Shown here: piece by piece, positions 45,201 to 57,287 of the stretch
Position numbering within the stretch: position 1 is the stretch's first letter
How the letters are laid out: the number at the start of each line of letters is the position of its first letter
DNA from: Nematostella vectensis
Taxonomy: Eukaryota; Cnidaria; Anthozoa; Actiniaria; Edwardsiidae
DNA length: 64,000 nucleotides
Direction: 5' to 3'
NCBI RefSeq assembly: GCF_932526225.1
Contig: NC_064037.1
Span: forward strand, 8,290,203 to 8,354,202
The notes under the pieces: model-generated
Told to the model about the DNA's origin: nothing
Databases searched by the model: none
What the model saw: only the letters and a program-made list of their open reading frames with translations
Translations under genes and position numbers: made by a program

Positions 45201-48200
45201 AAGTACAGATGTACGTATTTTCTTCTAATCTGTATTATATTTTATACGCTAAGGAATGGACTGTTGACCAAAACTCCGAAACCACGCCATTTCCACACAT
45301 TGCTAGAGAGGAGGTGTGCAAAATGGATTTTATTTCAAGATTTTACCGGATGGAAAAACTTTAATTCATGCGTTTTTGCAAGGAGAGGATCGCAGTCGCA
45401 AAGGCGCCATTTTCAAGATTTCACAAAAGCACAAAAATAATGTATTTCCCGCAGCAAAAATGACTAATGACCTTCAGACCTCCGTGTGTCTCAAGAAAAA
45501 CACACTAAAAGTATACAGTAATAAGTCTCCAAAAATATCATGGTAGAGAAGAAATCTTATTCTAGACAATTCGGAAGATGTGTAAACAAACCTTCGAGGG
45601 GGCGGAAAATCAGATCTGAAAAAGAATATGAATACTTGCCGTAGCTTCATTGCATAGATAGATTAATTGTAGCTGAAAACACAACCGTCTTTTTATCGTT
45701 AATTAGAAAGGCATTATTCCTACCTCGTTTTATACAACCTTTGGTTAATATTTCACGGGTAACCACTAGTTTGATTTTTTTAAAATCTTTTTTTACTCTT
45801 AGCCTTCCAAACGATGTTGGTATTTTATTGGCACAACAAAACTGCATTAAAAAAAAACCTTTAGACTAAACACAGCTGACTTTCAACAACTGCTATTGAC
45901 AATTACTCACGTCATACAAACTTTTTTCTTAAATAAAGTAAACAAGTATCAAACTCTGTGTGTTTTAGGTGCAACCGAAGTGAGGTTCCTGTACGATGAA
46001 CGAGCGAACGAGGACGCTATGACTTGTCTTATTAGCGAAGGAATGAAGGAATGCCAGGGTCCTGCTCTCTGGGTTTACAACAATGCAGTCTTTACTGATG
46101 CAGATTTTCAGAATATCACCAAGTTGAACGGCGCCACCAAAGAAGAGGATTCTGGGAAGATTGGAAGATTCGGACTTGGTTTCAATGCTGTTTATAACAT
46201 AACCGACGTACCAAGTCTGTTGAGCAGAAACAACCTGGTCATATTTGATCCACATACAACTCATCTCGGTAGAGCTATACGCGATAAGAGCCGACCAGGA
46301 ATCAAGATAGACGTGACGAGGAGTCGACAGAAACGAAACAAGTTAGCTAACCAGCTGAAGCCGTACAATGACATCTTCGGGTGCAACCTTAGACCTGACT
46401 CCGATCATGTGTCTTTCAATGGGACTTTGTTTCGATTTCCGCTGCGTACCAAGGAGCAAGCTAGACGAAGTGAAATCAAGAATCTGCAGTATGACCACGG
46501 GGAAGTTGTTAAGCTGCTGCAGATGTTTGTCAGTGGAGCGGAGTCCTTGCTGCTTTTCACCCAGAATGTCTGCAAGGTCAGTGTCTACCATCTGCCTAAA
46601 TGTAGCTATGATGCTTCTGAGCCTGTCGAATTGATGACAGTTCTCAAATCAGGAGTCAAGTTTATCCGGGAGCTAGACGCCAACGTCTCGTTATCAGAAC
46701 CTGCAAAAGAATTACCAACCAAAGACCAGAAGCTCATCAAGCAGTGCAACATTCTAAAAGCTGCCACTGAAGCATTGAAGCACAGCGAAGATCGGCAGGT
46801 CCAGTCCTCGGTGCTTTTAAGGACAAGTTGCACTGTTTCAGAAAGTGGTCGCCAGCTGTTTGATAGTAACCCCTCTCACGTCACCCATTGGCTTGTTACA
46901 TCTACTTTGGTAGGAGATACTGCGTGGCAGCTAGCGAAACGAAACGGGAAGCTTCTACCAGTTGCAGGTGCAGCAGCAAAGCTGAAGCAGATGCCTGATG
47001 GCGGATTTGTACCCGAACCATTCACGCCGCGTTCTATTCAGCCTGTGAGTGTTGGGCACGTGTATTGTTTCCTCCCGCTGCCCATCCAGAGCGGACTTCC
47101 GGTTCACATAAATGGCAGCTTTGCGACTGACTCAAGCAGACGGCATCTTCGAGAGATGACCGAGGATGACAAGCGAGATTTCGGATCTGAGTGGAACAAC
47201 GTTCTCATGAAAGAGGCGGTTTGCCACGCGTACTTGACACTTCTCGAAGACGTGAAGACTGTTCTTCCCCAAGAGGAGTCTGCCTATCCGTTCCACTGCC
47301 TCTGGCCTTGTCCTGGGACTGCAGCCTCCTGCCTTATCATACAGCATCAGTTCTACAAGTCACTATGCTCTCCTAATGACCCTCCAACATTGTTCTCTGA
47401 CAACGCCAGTTGGTGTGGCTTACCTGAAGTAGTCTTTCTTCACCCAGAGTTCCGCCACGATTGTAAAATTGGCGAAGATGCATTCCAAGTCTTCTCAATT
47501 CTTCAAAAAGGCAAGGGTGTTGTGGTGGATGTTCCCGGAGATGTCTTTAACTCATTTGTTGAAAGTGGATGCAAAAGAGAGATACTAAAAAGATGCTTCA
47601 ACATGTACCGAGCCTACAAAGAGGTCTTTCTTCCTGCAATCGAGTCGCCTCATATCTCTGACGAGCTAAAAGATAAACTGATCCTGTATGCACTTACAAA
47701 CAACGAGCACGGAAGCGAGGAGGTGAAATGTCTGATAAGATTCACCAAGTGCATCCCGACAACTCCAGACGGCAATACCAGAAAATGTCCCTCGGATCTT
47801 ATCCATCCGGAGCGTGAGGCATCAAAGCTATTCGGCGAAGAAGATGGAAGATTTCCGACTAGGACATACAGAGAGCATTCAACTCTTCGAGCGTTGGTAC
47901 AGCTGGGAATGCGCAGAGATGATCTCAGATGGGACGAGATTATTGACCGAGCACAAAGTGTGCAGACCCTGAACGAGAGGTGTACCCCGAAGGCTTATCC
48001 TGAAGCACTCTCCCGTGCCAAGGCTGTTCTTACGTTTATTGGCGACAAATTGGCAAACAACAACAATCTTCCCAGCGAAAGCGAGATTAAGGAATTACAG
48101 CAAGTTCAGTTTCTACCATACCTTCCAAAACCAGAAAACACGCCATTCAAGTGGAAAGCTGATGAAATCCGTCCACACACATTCCTGGCAGCTAGTTCTC

Positions 48201-51200
48201 TTTACTCAGGGCAAGATGAAAAACTGATATCTACGACTGCACCAATACTCGATGACACAAACGAGGGTTGTGGTCGCTTCACAAGTGCATTGGTCAAGCT
48301 ATTAGGTATCAGAAAGAGTGTGACAATGGATCAGGTGAAAAGCCAGTTGCAAACGGTCATGAAGGTGAAGTTGAGCTGTCTGGACAATGACAGACTCGAT
48401 GATGTGCGCAAGGTATGTGCTGCCATCTACGCGTACCTAGAGAGGAGCCTCGAGGGTGGCGAAACAGATTTGAAGCAGTATCTGCAATCTATGGAGTTCA
48501 TTCTCCAGGACCAACGTTTTTTGAAGATAGACCAGGTGGCCTTTAGATGCCCTCCAGGGCTGGCACCGTACCTTCATAACCTTCAGAAGGAGTACGTCAA
48601 GAGGTTCTACTCGCTTTTCAAGGGGCTGGGGATACGGGATGAATTTGGGGTTGATGACTACATTCGCACTCTGAGCCTGATGAATACGAAGTTTGCCAAT
48701 GCTGCGCTAGACCCAGATTCCCTTCGAGCAGCAGTTGAGATTGCCCAGCTACTAGGCAAACTTGATGGAATTGATAAACGCCAAGCGATTTACCTCCCTG
48801 ATTCCAAGTCCGTACTTAGAGTCGCCAAAGAGCTGTCAGTCAAGGATTGTCCTTGGATGCCGAACGAGCCTGGGATAAACTATGCCAACGAGAAAATTCC
48901 TTTTTCGACCTGTTTTGAGCTCGGAGTCAATACACGGAGAGAAGATTTTCTTCGAAGACGCTCTCACGGGATTCCTTTTGGACAGAAAGAGAAGCTGACC
49001 ACTCGGCTGAAGAGGATCTTAGAAGGTTATCCTTGTGATGGTGCGATTCTGAAAGAGCTGCTTCAAAACGCAGACGACGCTAAAGCTTCAAAAATCTGCT
49101 TTATCAAGGACCTTCGTCGCCATCCAAGCGAGAGAATTTTTGAACGTTCATGGAAACCCCTTCAGGGTCCAGCACTTTGCGTTTATAACGACAGCCCTTT
49201 CACAACACCAGACATCGAAGGTATCCAACGTCTCGGAGAAGGTAGCAAGGGCGATGATCCAAACAAGACCGGCCAGTATGGGGTAGGCTTCAACGCTGTC
49301 TACCACATGACAGACTGTCCGTCATTTGTCTCCAAGGGGCAAGAAGCAGGCGAGATCATGTGTGTGTTCGATCCGAACTTGACGTTCGTGCCTGGGGCCA
49401 CTGATGAAGCCCCTGGAAGGCAGTACAAGGAGCTGGATCATCTTAGGAATGTCTTCAGTGATGTTTTCCCTTGTTATCTAGGCGAGCACTTTCCCGTAGA
49501 GAATGCCACAATGTTCCGATTCCCTTTGCGTGATGTTCACATGGCTTCCAGTTCTAAGATAAGCAACAAGCCATTTGATATCGAACAACTCAACAAACTG
49601 GTGCGAACGTTCAAGGCAGAAATGTTCCACTCCTTGCTATTCGTCAACAACGTTAGGGAAATCTCTCTTTGCGAAATAAGTGAAGTTTCTGGACAGCCAT
49701 TCGACGAGTACAAAGTCACGGCGACCTTGTCACCTGAAGACGAAAAAAGTCTAGAAGAATTTGCAGGCTACGTTAAAGAAACTTCTAGAATTCTCCGCAA
49801 GGGAAGTGTTTCTTTGGAGGACGTTGAAAAGAGAGAAGTCTCCTACGTAGTAAGCCTTGAAGATAACCAAGGCAAGAAACAGAGATGGCTCGTTGTTCAG
49901 CGATGTGGATTTGAACGTGATGCCGAGGTGCCGTCTTGTGTTAACTCTGCTGTGAAGAAACAGGAACTCGGTCTGTTACCACGAGGAGGGGTCGCTACCT
50001 TGCTGGACTCCCCTTCGGCTGCTGACAAGAAAGCATTCTGCTTCCTTCCATTACCTTTCACAACTGGCCTTCCTGTCCACGTTAATGGCCATTTTGCCCT
50101 TGATCACGAGGCAAGACGCAACCTATGGCGCTCAGAAAGTGAAGGAGATCACCGGGGCGCGTGGAATACAATGCTTCTTAAGTCCGTGGTGGCGCCGTGT
50201 TATGTGACCCTCTTGAGTGAGATGAGGCAACACCTAGGAATCCAAGACACTGACGCTGTTATTGGAAGGAGAAAAGCGCTCCAACAAACAGGGCAGTACT
50301 TGCGTCTGTTCCCGAATCTACACAATAACGAACCATATTGGGACGAACTAGCGAAGGAAGTGTACCGCTACATTGGAAACAAGGAACTGCCCCTCCTGCC
50401 TGTCCATCGCCCAGTGGAAGATGAGTCTGCGAGTGAAAAGAAGGAACAGGATGAACAAGCTTCACGTGTGAAGATCGAGTGGTTTGCCCCAAAAGAAGAG
50501 GGTGGTCGTAAGCTGTTTTTCAATGATTTAAGTACCGTGACAGCCGAACAGTTCAAGAAAGATGATGCCTCCACAAAGCAACCTGCAAAAAGTGTTAGCT
50601 TTACCAGTCATCGTACCTCGTTGTATTCCGATCGGGAAGCTGTTCTTTTAACCGACACGCTTCTGCGCAGCGGCCTGAACCTAGCCGAGGCTCCACTTAA
50701 CCTTTTCAACAACTTCAAAAAATCAGATGTAGATGTAGCATGCGTTAATCCAGAAGACGTCCTCTCCTTTTACCACACAGGCAGCAACATCGAGTGCCTT
50801 CCCCAATGTCTAGAAGACACTGGGATAAAGAACGTGGAAAACCTGTTACTTGTGTTGGCGTACTGCAAACATTCCAATAAGTTTCTTAAAAGTCTTCACG
50901 GGCTGCCCTTGTTGCTAACACAAGATGGAATGCTCAAAATGTTTGACCGGGAAAACCCGGTCTTTCTAACGACACACCACACCCTTACCCCAAGAAATGC
51001 CTCACTGTTTGTGCACCGTAACCTCTTCAACAGTGTCTTTTATGAGGCCCTGTCTAAATCAAATGTCTTCAAGCGGTTCGATATTGCCGCTTTTGCAAAG
51101 CTACTACCTAACAACCTCGAACGGAAGTACAATGTTAGCGATGATTTTATCGAATGGGATCCTATTTCAGACAAAGGGAATGACCTGCCCTCGAGGGGAT

Positions 51201-54200
51201 GGCTGTTCGGCGTCTGGAAGCTCATAACAAGTGAGATGAAAGATGCGATAAAGAACTGTGTCAAGAAGAACCAAAAGGAGATAACATTGGAGCACACATT
51301 GAGACTGGTTCAAAACGTAGTAGCTCCTCTTCAAAATTGGTGCTTATTACCTGTCGAAGAGACCGAGTGCTCGTCGCTGGCTTCAAGTGGAACACGTCAT
51401 CGGCAACTGTTGGCACCTTTTTCTATGTCAGAACTTGTTGTGTCGCTTCCATCTCAAGTTGTGCCTTTCCGTTTCGATTCTATTTGTGGCGTACTACGAA
51501 AGCTGGCACTTCCAGAGATCAACACGCGGGTTATAGTATCACCCAGCAACACAAGCAGCATATTTGAAAGCAATGCTGACTCCTTGGCTCGCCTGCTTGT
51601 CGCCAATGTTGGCAATCCAAGACTGATCCTCTCAGCGCTTTCCCACAAGCTAAATAAAGTCGAACTCCCTTCTACCATCACCTCGAAGGATTGCAAAGAT
51701 GTGCTCACATACTTCAACGGCAACGTGACATCACTTTCGCCTGACGACTCTTACAGTTTGAAGACACTACCATTTCACGAAACAGTGAATGGCAAACACA
51801 CCAGTATCGCTGAAATGAAAGGATATGTTCTACCATCTGAAATACCCAAGGCTGGATTAAACATCTGGGAAAGAAGTGGGCTAGTGTTTTTGAAAGGGGA
51901 CCAAAGCCTTGAGGCTTTGTATCAATTCCTGGATTGCCTGTGCGAGAATTCCGTGGATATATATTGTGAAGTTATTTTGCCTCGTTTCCAAGATATGACA
52001 CAGCAAGCTCACATTGACCATTTGGAATTTCTGAACGGAAAACTTGGTACACCTCAGCTGCAGCAGGGCGGCAAGCCAGACAGAAATAGACTCATTTCTT
52101 CATTGAGCAGCCTTAAGTTTCTCCCTGGCGTTGTACATGGCCAGCTGAAGCCCGCCTCTTCCTTCTACGATCCACGCAACGATGTTTTCAAAATTATGCT
52201 TGAAAGCAAGGCAGGGTCATTTCCTCCAACGCCGTTTAACTCTGACTATTGGCTATCATTCTTGTGTAAGATCGGGCTTATCCACATCGTTAGCAACCAG
52301 AAGTTCGTAGAATTTGCTAAAGAAGTGGCAAATGAAGCCAAATGTTCTAGAACCGATGCCACCTTCAAGAAGTCGCTGACTCTTATCGAGCATCTTTTCA
52401 ACCGAGAAGACATAACAACTAGCCCCTTGTTAGCAGATATCAAGAACACAAAGTTCGTCCCTCCCCACAAGGTCAGCGAGGCTCTGTCTCGGCTTTGCCC
52501 TCCATTTGGAAGCAACGTGAATGGTGAGCTCTCGTACATCCCCTTCAATGGGTCAGTCCTACCCAAACACGAGACAATCTCATGGACGAGTGCGAATATT
52601 CTACCCCGGCAAGCATGTCCTTGTCCTTGGGACATTAAACAAATGCTTGGAATCTACAAAAAGCCACCTGTGGAAGTAGTCGTTGCACACTGTTTGACGA
52701 TTTCCAAACGTTTTGCCAAGACGCTTAACGAGGACATGAAGAATCTGACGGAACCTTGCAAGATAAAGGATGTTATGGAAGCTCTTTATGATTTTCTATC
52801 GACTTGCGCTGACGATGTTTCAGTAGATCGCCTAAAAAACGCACAGTGCATTCTCGTCGCGAACGGAAGGCGCGTCGTTCTTCCACGCCAGATTGTTGTC
52901 CAATTCCCCATAGAGATCCCTCCGTATCTGTACAAGATCCCGCTCGAGCTCGGTAAGTTCCACGAACTGTTCAAGCGGCTCGGTGCCACTGGCACTGTAA
53001 CAGTACAGCAGTATGTATCAGTCCTTGACATGATCCATAAAGAGTGTGGCAACAAATGCATGGATCCTAATGAGATGAAAAGCTCTCTAATGGCAACCAA
53101 AGGGATATTTGATCTGCTTTCACAGAGCAAACAAACCCCTGATGAAATGGAGCATCTGTTCTTACCAGGTGCGAGAAAAAGTGAAAAAGACCGGGTGTAT
53201 TTAGTCCCCTCCCACCAGCTTATTTGTGATGATGCGCCGCACTTTCGCGATAGAATCGACGGATTTGAAGAGGTTTTGTTGATTAGGCTAAAAGACTGCG
53301 GGCTGGAAAACGCCAGTGATGACACGCTTGTCTGTAAGCTACCAGAGAAGGTCCGTCCTCAAATGATGACTCAGGTAGTGGAAGAGAGGCTACTTAATAA
53401 TGATAGTAAAGCATGTGATGACGACGACCAATCAAATGTGGCAGCAAGACAACTCAGACAGGTTATCAATTCGGATGAATTCTGCCTAGGATTCGCCCGC
53501 CTCGTCAAGCACGAAGACTACGAGAACCAAAACGAAACAAGGCCAGATATTCTGAGCGACATCAAGAGTAAGCTTGCTAGTCTTCGAGTTGTCAGTGGTC
53601 CAGAACTGCGCACACAGCTTTTCTACAAAGAGCATGCAATTCCTGGTAGTGAGTCCAAAGTTGACTGCTTCGATGAACACAGCAATACCGATAACATCGT
53701 GACACTCTACGTCAACACAGACATTCAATCAATTCAGCCAAAGATTGCTGAGGTCGTCAATAGAATTGCTGGTAAGGTTCTTACAAATCTGGTGTACCTA
53801 GCACCACTTCTTAGCATGCCTCCTTGGGAAATAAGCTTGTACCTGGACAAGAATAAGATCCGTGAGGACAACAGTGTGGAGACGTCGTATCTGCCCGAGC
53901 CTGGTTCCTATGTTCACCTGGATCATCATTTTCTCCTGGATAACTCCTTTGATCACTTCCACGCAGGCGAGTATGTGGGCTACGAGATGGACGACCCAAG
54001 CCTGCGGGATGAGGATGGTCCTCCTACTTACATCTACGCGATCGTGGTGGAGGAAATCCCAGGAGAGGAGAGCACTGCGCTCTTTCTAACTCGGAAGTAC
54101 AAGATCAACATCGGTGACGACCGGGAGGTAATCGCAGATGGAATTGATCTGTATAAGTTCAGACGACCACCAGACGCACAACGTGATGGCACTGGCATGG

Positions 54201-55510
54201 AACTTGTCAAACGTGCTAGTGAGAGTGAAGTACCTCCTCCCAAGCACACTGGGGTTCTTAAGGATGCCCTTGGCGAAGTGACAAGAGTTCTCGAAGAGGC
54301 ATGGAAACTGCCCTTGGAAACACGCAGGAAGATCATCAAACGACTCTTCCTCAAGTGGCACCCAGACAAGAACCCGGACGATGTTGAGTTCTGCACTAAG
54401 GTGTTTCAGCACCTTCAGAATGAGATTCAAAGGCTGGAGAGCGGAAAAGCCAGTGTCTTTCACTCTTCTGGCTTCTCTGATTTCCATGGCTTTTCTCAGA
54501 GGTGGGGTAGACGAGCCCGCAGCTACGGACAAAGCTGGAGTAGCTATGGAACTAGTCGCGGGTATAGCGGGGGATGGTCTAGTTACCGTTCCTCTTATGT
54601 GCCGAGGAGCTCTGGGCGCAGGAACCCTCAGCCCACAGAATCGCGACGATGGTTTCGCCAAGCTGAGGCGGATCTCGCGGCGGTTGCGAATGATCTGGGT
54701 GTTCTGAACATGTACTACGAATGGGGATGCTTCAAGTCTCATCAGGTCAGTGACAAAGTAACAGTCGTGCCTTTATTTAGCGGCCCTTTCTAATGTCTCG
54801 AGACATCGATTATTCAAATCACTGCATACAGTGTTTTTATTTTGGTATGAGGGAAATTGCTCTATAGGGAGGGGATCTTATGATAATTCTAAGCGTACGA
54901 CTCTTCTTGTCTCTTACAAACAAAGCTTCTATATGTGAAGTGATTTGACATATTCATCGGACAGAATGGCTGGACATTTCCGTATGCCATAAATTAAAAG
55001 ACAGAAATCACTGGCGCGTTACCTCATTAACTAGCCGGCGGTAGATTCAAATACAGAGAAAACGGCGAAATGGCGAAATTTAGTGAGTCATAACTCACTA
55101 AATTTTTAGTTTTGAAATCAGTTTCACGGGAATTATGTTAAGCAAGGGTAGATCTTCAAATTAATACAGACTGAAAGTTGTTTGCTTGAAATAACCCTAC
55201 GATGCTATAATGTGTTCTCCTTGACCTTAAGGCTGCTGAAAAGGCACTAAAGGCTGCCCAGTTCTCATTGGACGCGACCAACGTTCGCATACACGACCTA
55301 CACATGATCGCCAGGTGTTTAGACGATTCCACACTCAGCAGCCTCGCCGTGCAGCTTGAAGGCCTGGTTGGTAACTCTATGCGCATGCGCTACCCAGACT
55401 GCATGGTTTCTCCCAGAATCCCTCACGATGTGTACACAAGACAGCAAAGTCAAGAGGCGTATTGTCTGGCCAAAGAGATCTTGAATCGAGTCAGGGAGAG
55501 ATTTTTCTAG
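33149..55510 (+). CDS. SACS-like: Sacsin-like giant co-chaperone (SACS-like), 5' incomplete
   Basis: Seven exons join in phase: 33149-33249, 39645-39755, 40308-40455, 40771-42387, 42845-45109, 45969-54745 and 55232-55510, all with GT-AG introns. They give about 4431 residues, close to human sacsin (4579). Three sacsin repeats each open with an HSP90-type (GHKL) ATP-binding fold. The N-boxes are ELIQNAEDA (residue about 34), ELIQNADDA (about 1405) and ELLQNADDA (about 2443), and the glycine motifs are RFGLGFKSVFHITD, RFGLGFNAVYNITD and QYGVGFNAVYHMTD. A J domain with HPDKN (about 4211) and a HEPN domain (about 4307-4431) follow. No ubiquitin-like N-terminus is seen. The first exon begins after an acceptor (TTATCAG) in mid-codon, with a stop upstream at 33118, so the start is in an unfound exon. 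In vertebrates sacsin works with Hsp70 in cytoplasmic and mitochondrial-network protein quality control; the same role here is inferred. Confidence 0.93.
33255..34985. repeat. 39-bp intronic minisatellite, about 44 copies
   Basis: The unit contains GAGATGCTGGATACACCCCT, then a GTCCCCCC run and TTCCCTTTGTA. Some units end TTCAAGA instead of TTTGTAGA. The array starts six bases inside the intron. Blocks recur at higher order: the run of unusual units at about 33444-33570 reappears at about 34037-34160. The unit length is a multiple of three, so EMLDTPLSPLPFV-type frames run open, but they lie in an intron. Confidence 0.95.
34986..35394. other. Unique spacer between the two minisatellites
   Basis: About 400 bases of AT-rich DNA with several TTTTTAGG motifs. 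It has no coding content and no repeat units. Confidence 0.6.
35395..39535. repeat. 33-bp intronic minisatellite, about 125 copies
   Basis: The unit contains GAGATGCTAAATACGCCCCT, then GTGCCCCCTCAAA. It shares its first two thirds with the 39-bp unit next door and looks like a shortened relative. Higher-order structure is visible: a seven-unit block ending in a variant GTCCCTTT unit at about 38850 is repeated 231 bp later at about 39081, and a variant GAAAAGCTTGATACGCCCGT near 36675 recurs about 1 kb later. All frames are largely open (up to 442 codons), but the array is intronic. On the minus strand it is a dense series of G-runs. Confidence 0.95.
39645..40455 (+). CDS. Sacsin-like exons 2 and 3, first ATPase core
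   Basis: Exon 39645-39755 begins with ELIQNAEDA and ends with LAKFQ. Exon 40308-40455 begins GPALYAYNNARF and ends inside the motif RFGLGFKSVFHIT, split after the first base of the next Asp codon. These are the nucleotide-binding N-box and glycine motif of the GHKL fold. The intervening intron 39756-40307 holds nothing recognisable. Confidence 0.92.
40486..40625. repeat. Interspersed repeat in sacsin-like intron
   Basis: CACCAAAAACTGGAAATCG, CTCTGCCAAATTTTCG and a GTCTTTAATAAGAC hairpin. The first part matches the element at 32763-32819. It lies in the intron 40456-40770. Confidence 0.6.
40771..42387 (+). CDS. Sacsin-like exon 4, rest of first repeat
   Basis: It starts at ATCTGCC after TGTGACGTAG and completes T-D-L-P-S-V-I-S with the preceding exon. 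LFRFPLR and FCFLPLPLEQKSLTGLPVHV are the conserved blocks following the ATPase in each sacsin repeat. It ends TCAG|GTGAGT. The intron 42388-42844 is unremarkable. Confidence 0.92.
42845..45109 (+). CDS. Sacsin-like exon 5, to second ATPase N-box
   Basis: The linker half of repeat 1 (sacsin sub-repeat region) is followed by LTRRLQRLLEEYTDGFSVPK and ELIQNADDA. The donor splits the Gly codon after NADDA. The second ATPase is thus cut right after its N-box, much as the first is cut just before its own. The intron is 45110-45968. Confidence 0.92.
45969..54745 (+). CDS. Sacsin-like giant exon 6, repeats 2 and 3, J domain, HEPN start
   Basis: This 8.8-kb exon has no stop in 2925 codons. It completes the second ATPase (ATEVRFLYDER, then RFGLGFNAVYNITD) and contains the whole third repeat from about 48994 (ELLQNADDA, QYGVGFNAVYHMTD). 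FCFLPLP blocks occur in both repeats. The J domain spans about 54271-54440 with HPDKN at 54359. A Ser/Gly/Tyr/Arg-rich linker follows, and then HEPN begins with RWFRQAEADLAAV. A single giant exon carrying most of the gene is also typical of vertebrate SACS. Confidence 0.95.
55075..55105. repeat. 13-bp palindrome in last intron
   Basis: AAATTTAGTGAGT, a short CATA loop, then ACTCACTAAATTT. The second copy of the locus (about 63713-63735) has only the right arm. Confidence 0.75.
55232..55510 (+). CDS. Sacsin-like last exon, HEPN domain
   Basis: Begins AAEKALKAAQFSLDATN in phase 0 after CCTTAAG and ends with YCLAKEILNRVRERFF and TAG. This four-helix HEPN end binds nucleotides and dimerises in human sacsin. 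A tandem, diverged 67-bp duplication follows the stop (55510-55640). Confidence 0.93.
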   Translation, partial: AAEKALKAAQFSLDATNVRIHDLHMIARCLDDSTLSSLAVQLEGLVGNSMRMRYPDCMVSPRIPHDVYTRQQSQEAYCLAKEILNRVRERFF

Positions 55511-55631
55511 AGTAACAGGTAGGAGACTATTTAAGTAATGACTTGGAATCACACATAAAATTGTGTCAATGAGAGATACAGCAACAGGAAGGAGTCTATA
55601 AGTAATGACTGGGCATCGCACAAGTTAACTA

Positions 55632-55769
55632 TAATGCTTGGTGCAAACTAGTGACATAACGACATGGGCGCGCGCACTCTTATGTTCGTATGTACATAAA
55701 GACATGAGCTAAACAGAGTGCGCGCCCATGTCGTTATGTCGTTATGTCACTAGTGTGCACCAGGCATTA
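55632..55769. repeat. Foldback MITE with about 50-bp arms
   Basis: The left arm starts TAATGCTTGGTGCA and runs through CTAGTGACATAACGACATGG and a GCGCGC block to about 55680. The right arm, its near-perfect reverse complement, ends at 55769. The right arm holds one extra copy of TCGTTATG. The spacer is about 34 bases. It lies 120 bp past the stop of the sacsin-like gene, so it may be in its 3' UTR. Confidence 0.85.
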
Positions 55770-57278
55770 AAATCACACAGCTCTAGCCCTAGTTTATGCT
55801 GGCAGTTTACTTGCTTGATCCATCACGGGGCTAACGCTCAAAACGTAAGCGAAATTACCATATTTTAATAGTGTAAGTCCTAAAATATATTTGGTACGCT
55901 GGCGCTACAATTGGTTTGATCAAAGGGGCTAACGCTCCTATTATCAGTGACCTTTTCCTGTTTCAAGATGTAAAACCCCAAAACTACCCATGGTGCACTG
56001 GTAGTATGCTTTCTTGATTCATGAAGAGTCGAACGCTCAAAACATCAGTGACATCTTTTAATTTTATGCAGGAGTAAAACCTTCCCAGGTAGATCACGTT
56101 GTATGTTGTCTCGCTAGCCATCCTAAAGTTATTTTTTATGGTTCACAGGGCGACATCCCTGTATGAAATGACTTGGAAAGTGTTGTACAGAAAGACGGGA
56201 AGCACTTGAGAGTCCGACCTTTCACTTCACTTTCAATGTAGTTTCACACATTTGTTATAGTTATATTGTTACTGTTTACGAAAGCAGTTTTCGCTATCGT
56301 TATAGTTTCCGTTTCCATTTCGTTATGTTTTTTTATTTTTTATTAGCAGATAATTTTAAGGCACGAACATTAGTTAGTCGCGTTAGATCTAGTTTAGAAA
56401 CAGAGGATAAGCGTTGAATTTCATTGACTGACAATTGATTAAAGTAGGTTCCATTTAGTAAGCGTGAAGTAAATCCACAACGGGAGCCGGATTTTAGATT
56501 GCAAAGTAAATGTTTTTTTGAAAACCATCATATAGTACGTCTGAACACTTAAAAAAATAGTTGTAAGGTAAATCACCAATAAATCTTATTAAACGAGCTT
56601 TGTGTTGGAATTCAAGCGGTTGACGAAATACCACGAATTATTTTAATTTATTTTAGTTTATTTTAATTACATGGTGTACAGTCAAATTTTAAGTAACTGC
56701 TCATTGTTTCATGCTTGTCTCATAGTCTGCGAATCGACATTTTTGGTGGATGACTTTGCCACAACTCCATTCATGTGTCTCTGTAGCCAATAACGTGCGT
56801 CTTTGAGCTGTAACTGGGAAACAAGGCCATGCGTTTGGAGTTAGGTCTAGTAGTGAACGAGTAAGGATAATGGGATACTTGCACTGAGAAAGCACGCAGC
56901 GGCCGTCACGCCAGAGTGCGGAGGAAATCTAAATTATTTCAATAAAAATCAGCCCTTTCTGACAAAGAAACTTTCTGGCTGATTTGTAAGTGCTAGATAA
57001 ATTATTTGTTGTTTTTATTTTGCCACAAAAAGTCTGAGCGCGCGCGTTTTGCCAAAACGTCGTGTGATTTCTTAAGCAAGTCGCCTATTAATGGTAGACC
57101 CCCGCATACCCCTCTTCTTGAGCTAGACGTCTAGCACGTACATGTAGAGATTAGTCCAGGGCGACCTCTAGCTCTCGCATCCCGCCTGGCCGCACCCCTA
57201 CCAAGGTACTTCTACCCTTAGCCATACCTATTGAAAGGTTGCCCTTAGCCCCCAGCCTGGCCCTGGTGCCACGCCTTT
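55770..57278. other. 3' flank of sacsin-like gene
   Basis: Three diverged units of about 100 bp, each with a GGGCTAACGCTC-like phrase, lie between 55825 and 56080. AATAAA at about 56578-56583 is a candidate poly(A) signal. The open frame at 56701-56895 (minus) is not recognisable. Confidence 0.4.
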
Positions 57279-57287
57279 TTACCGTAC

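Noticed and set aside
45965-54742. Many minus-strand frames of 60-220 codons under the sacsin-like gene
   Set aside because: They are shadows of the strongly coding plus strand. Near-identical shadows recur in the second copy only because the sense sequence does.
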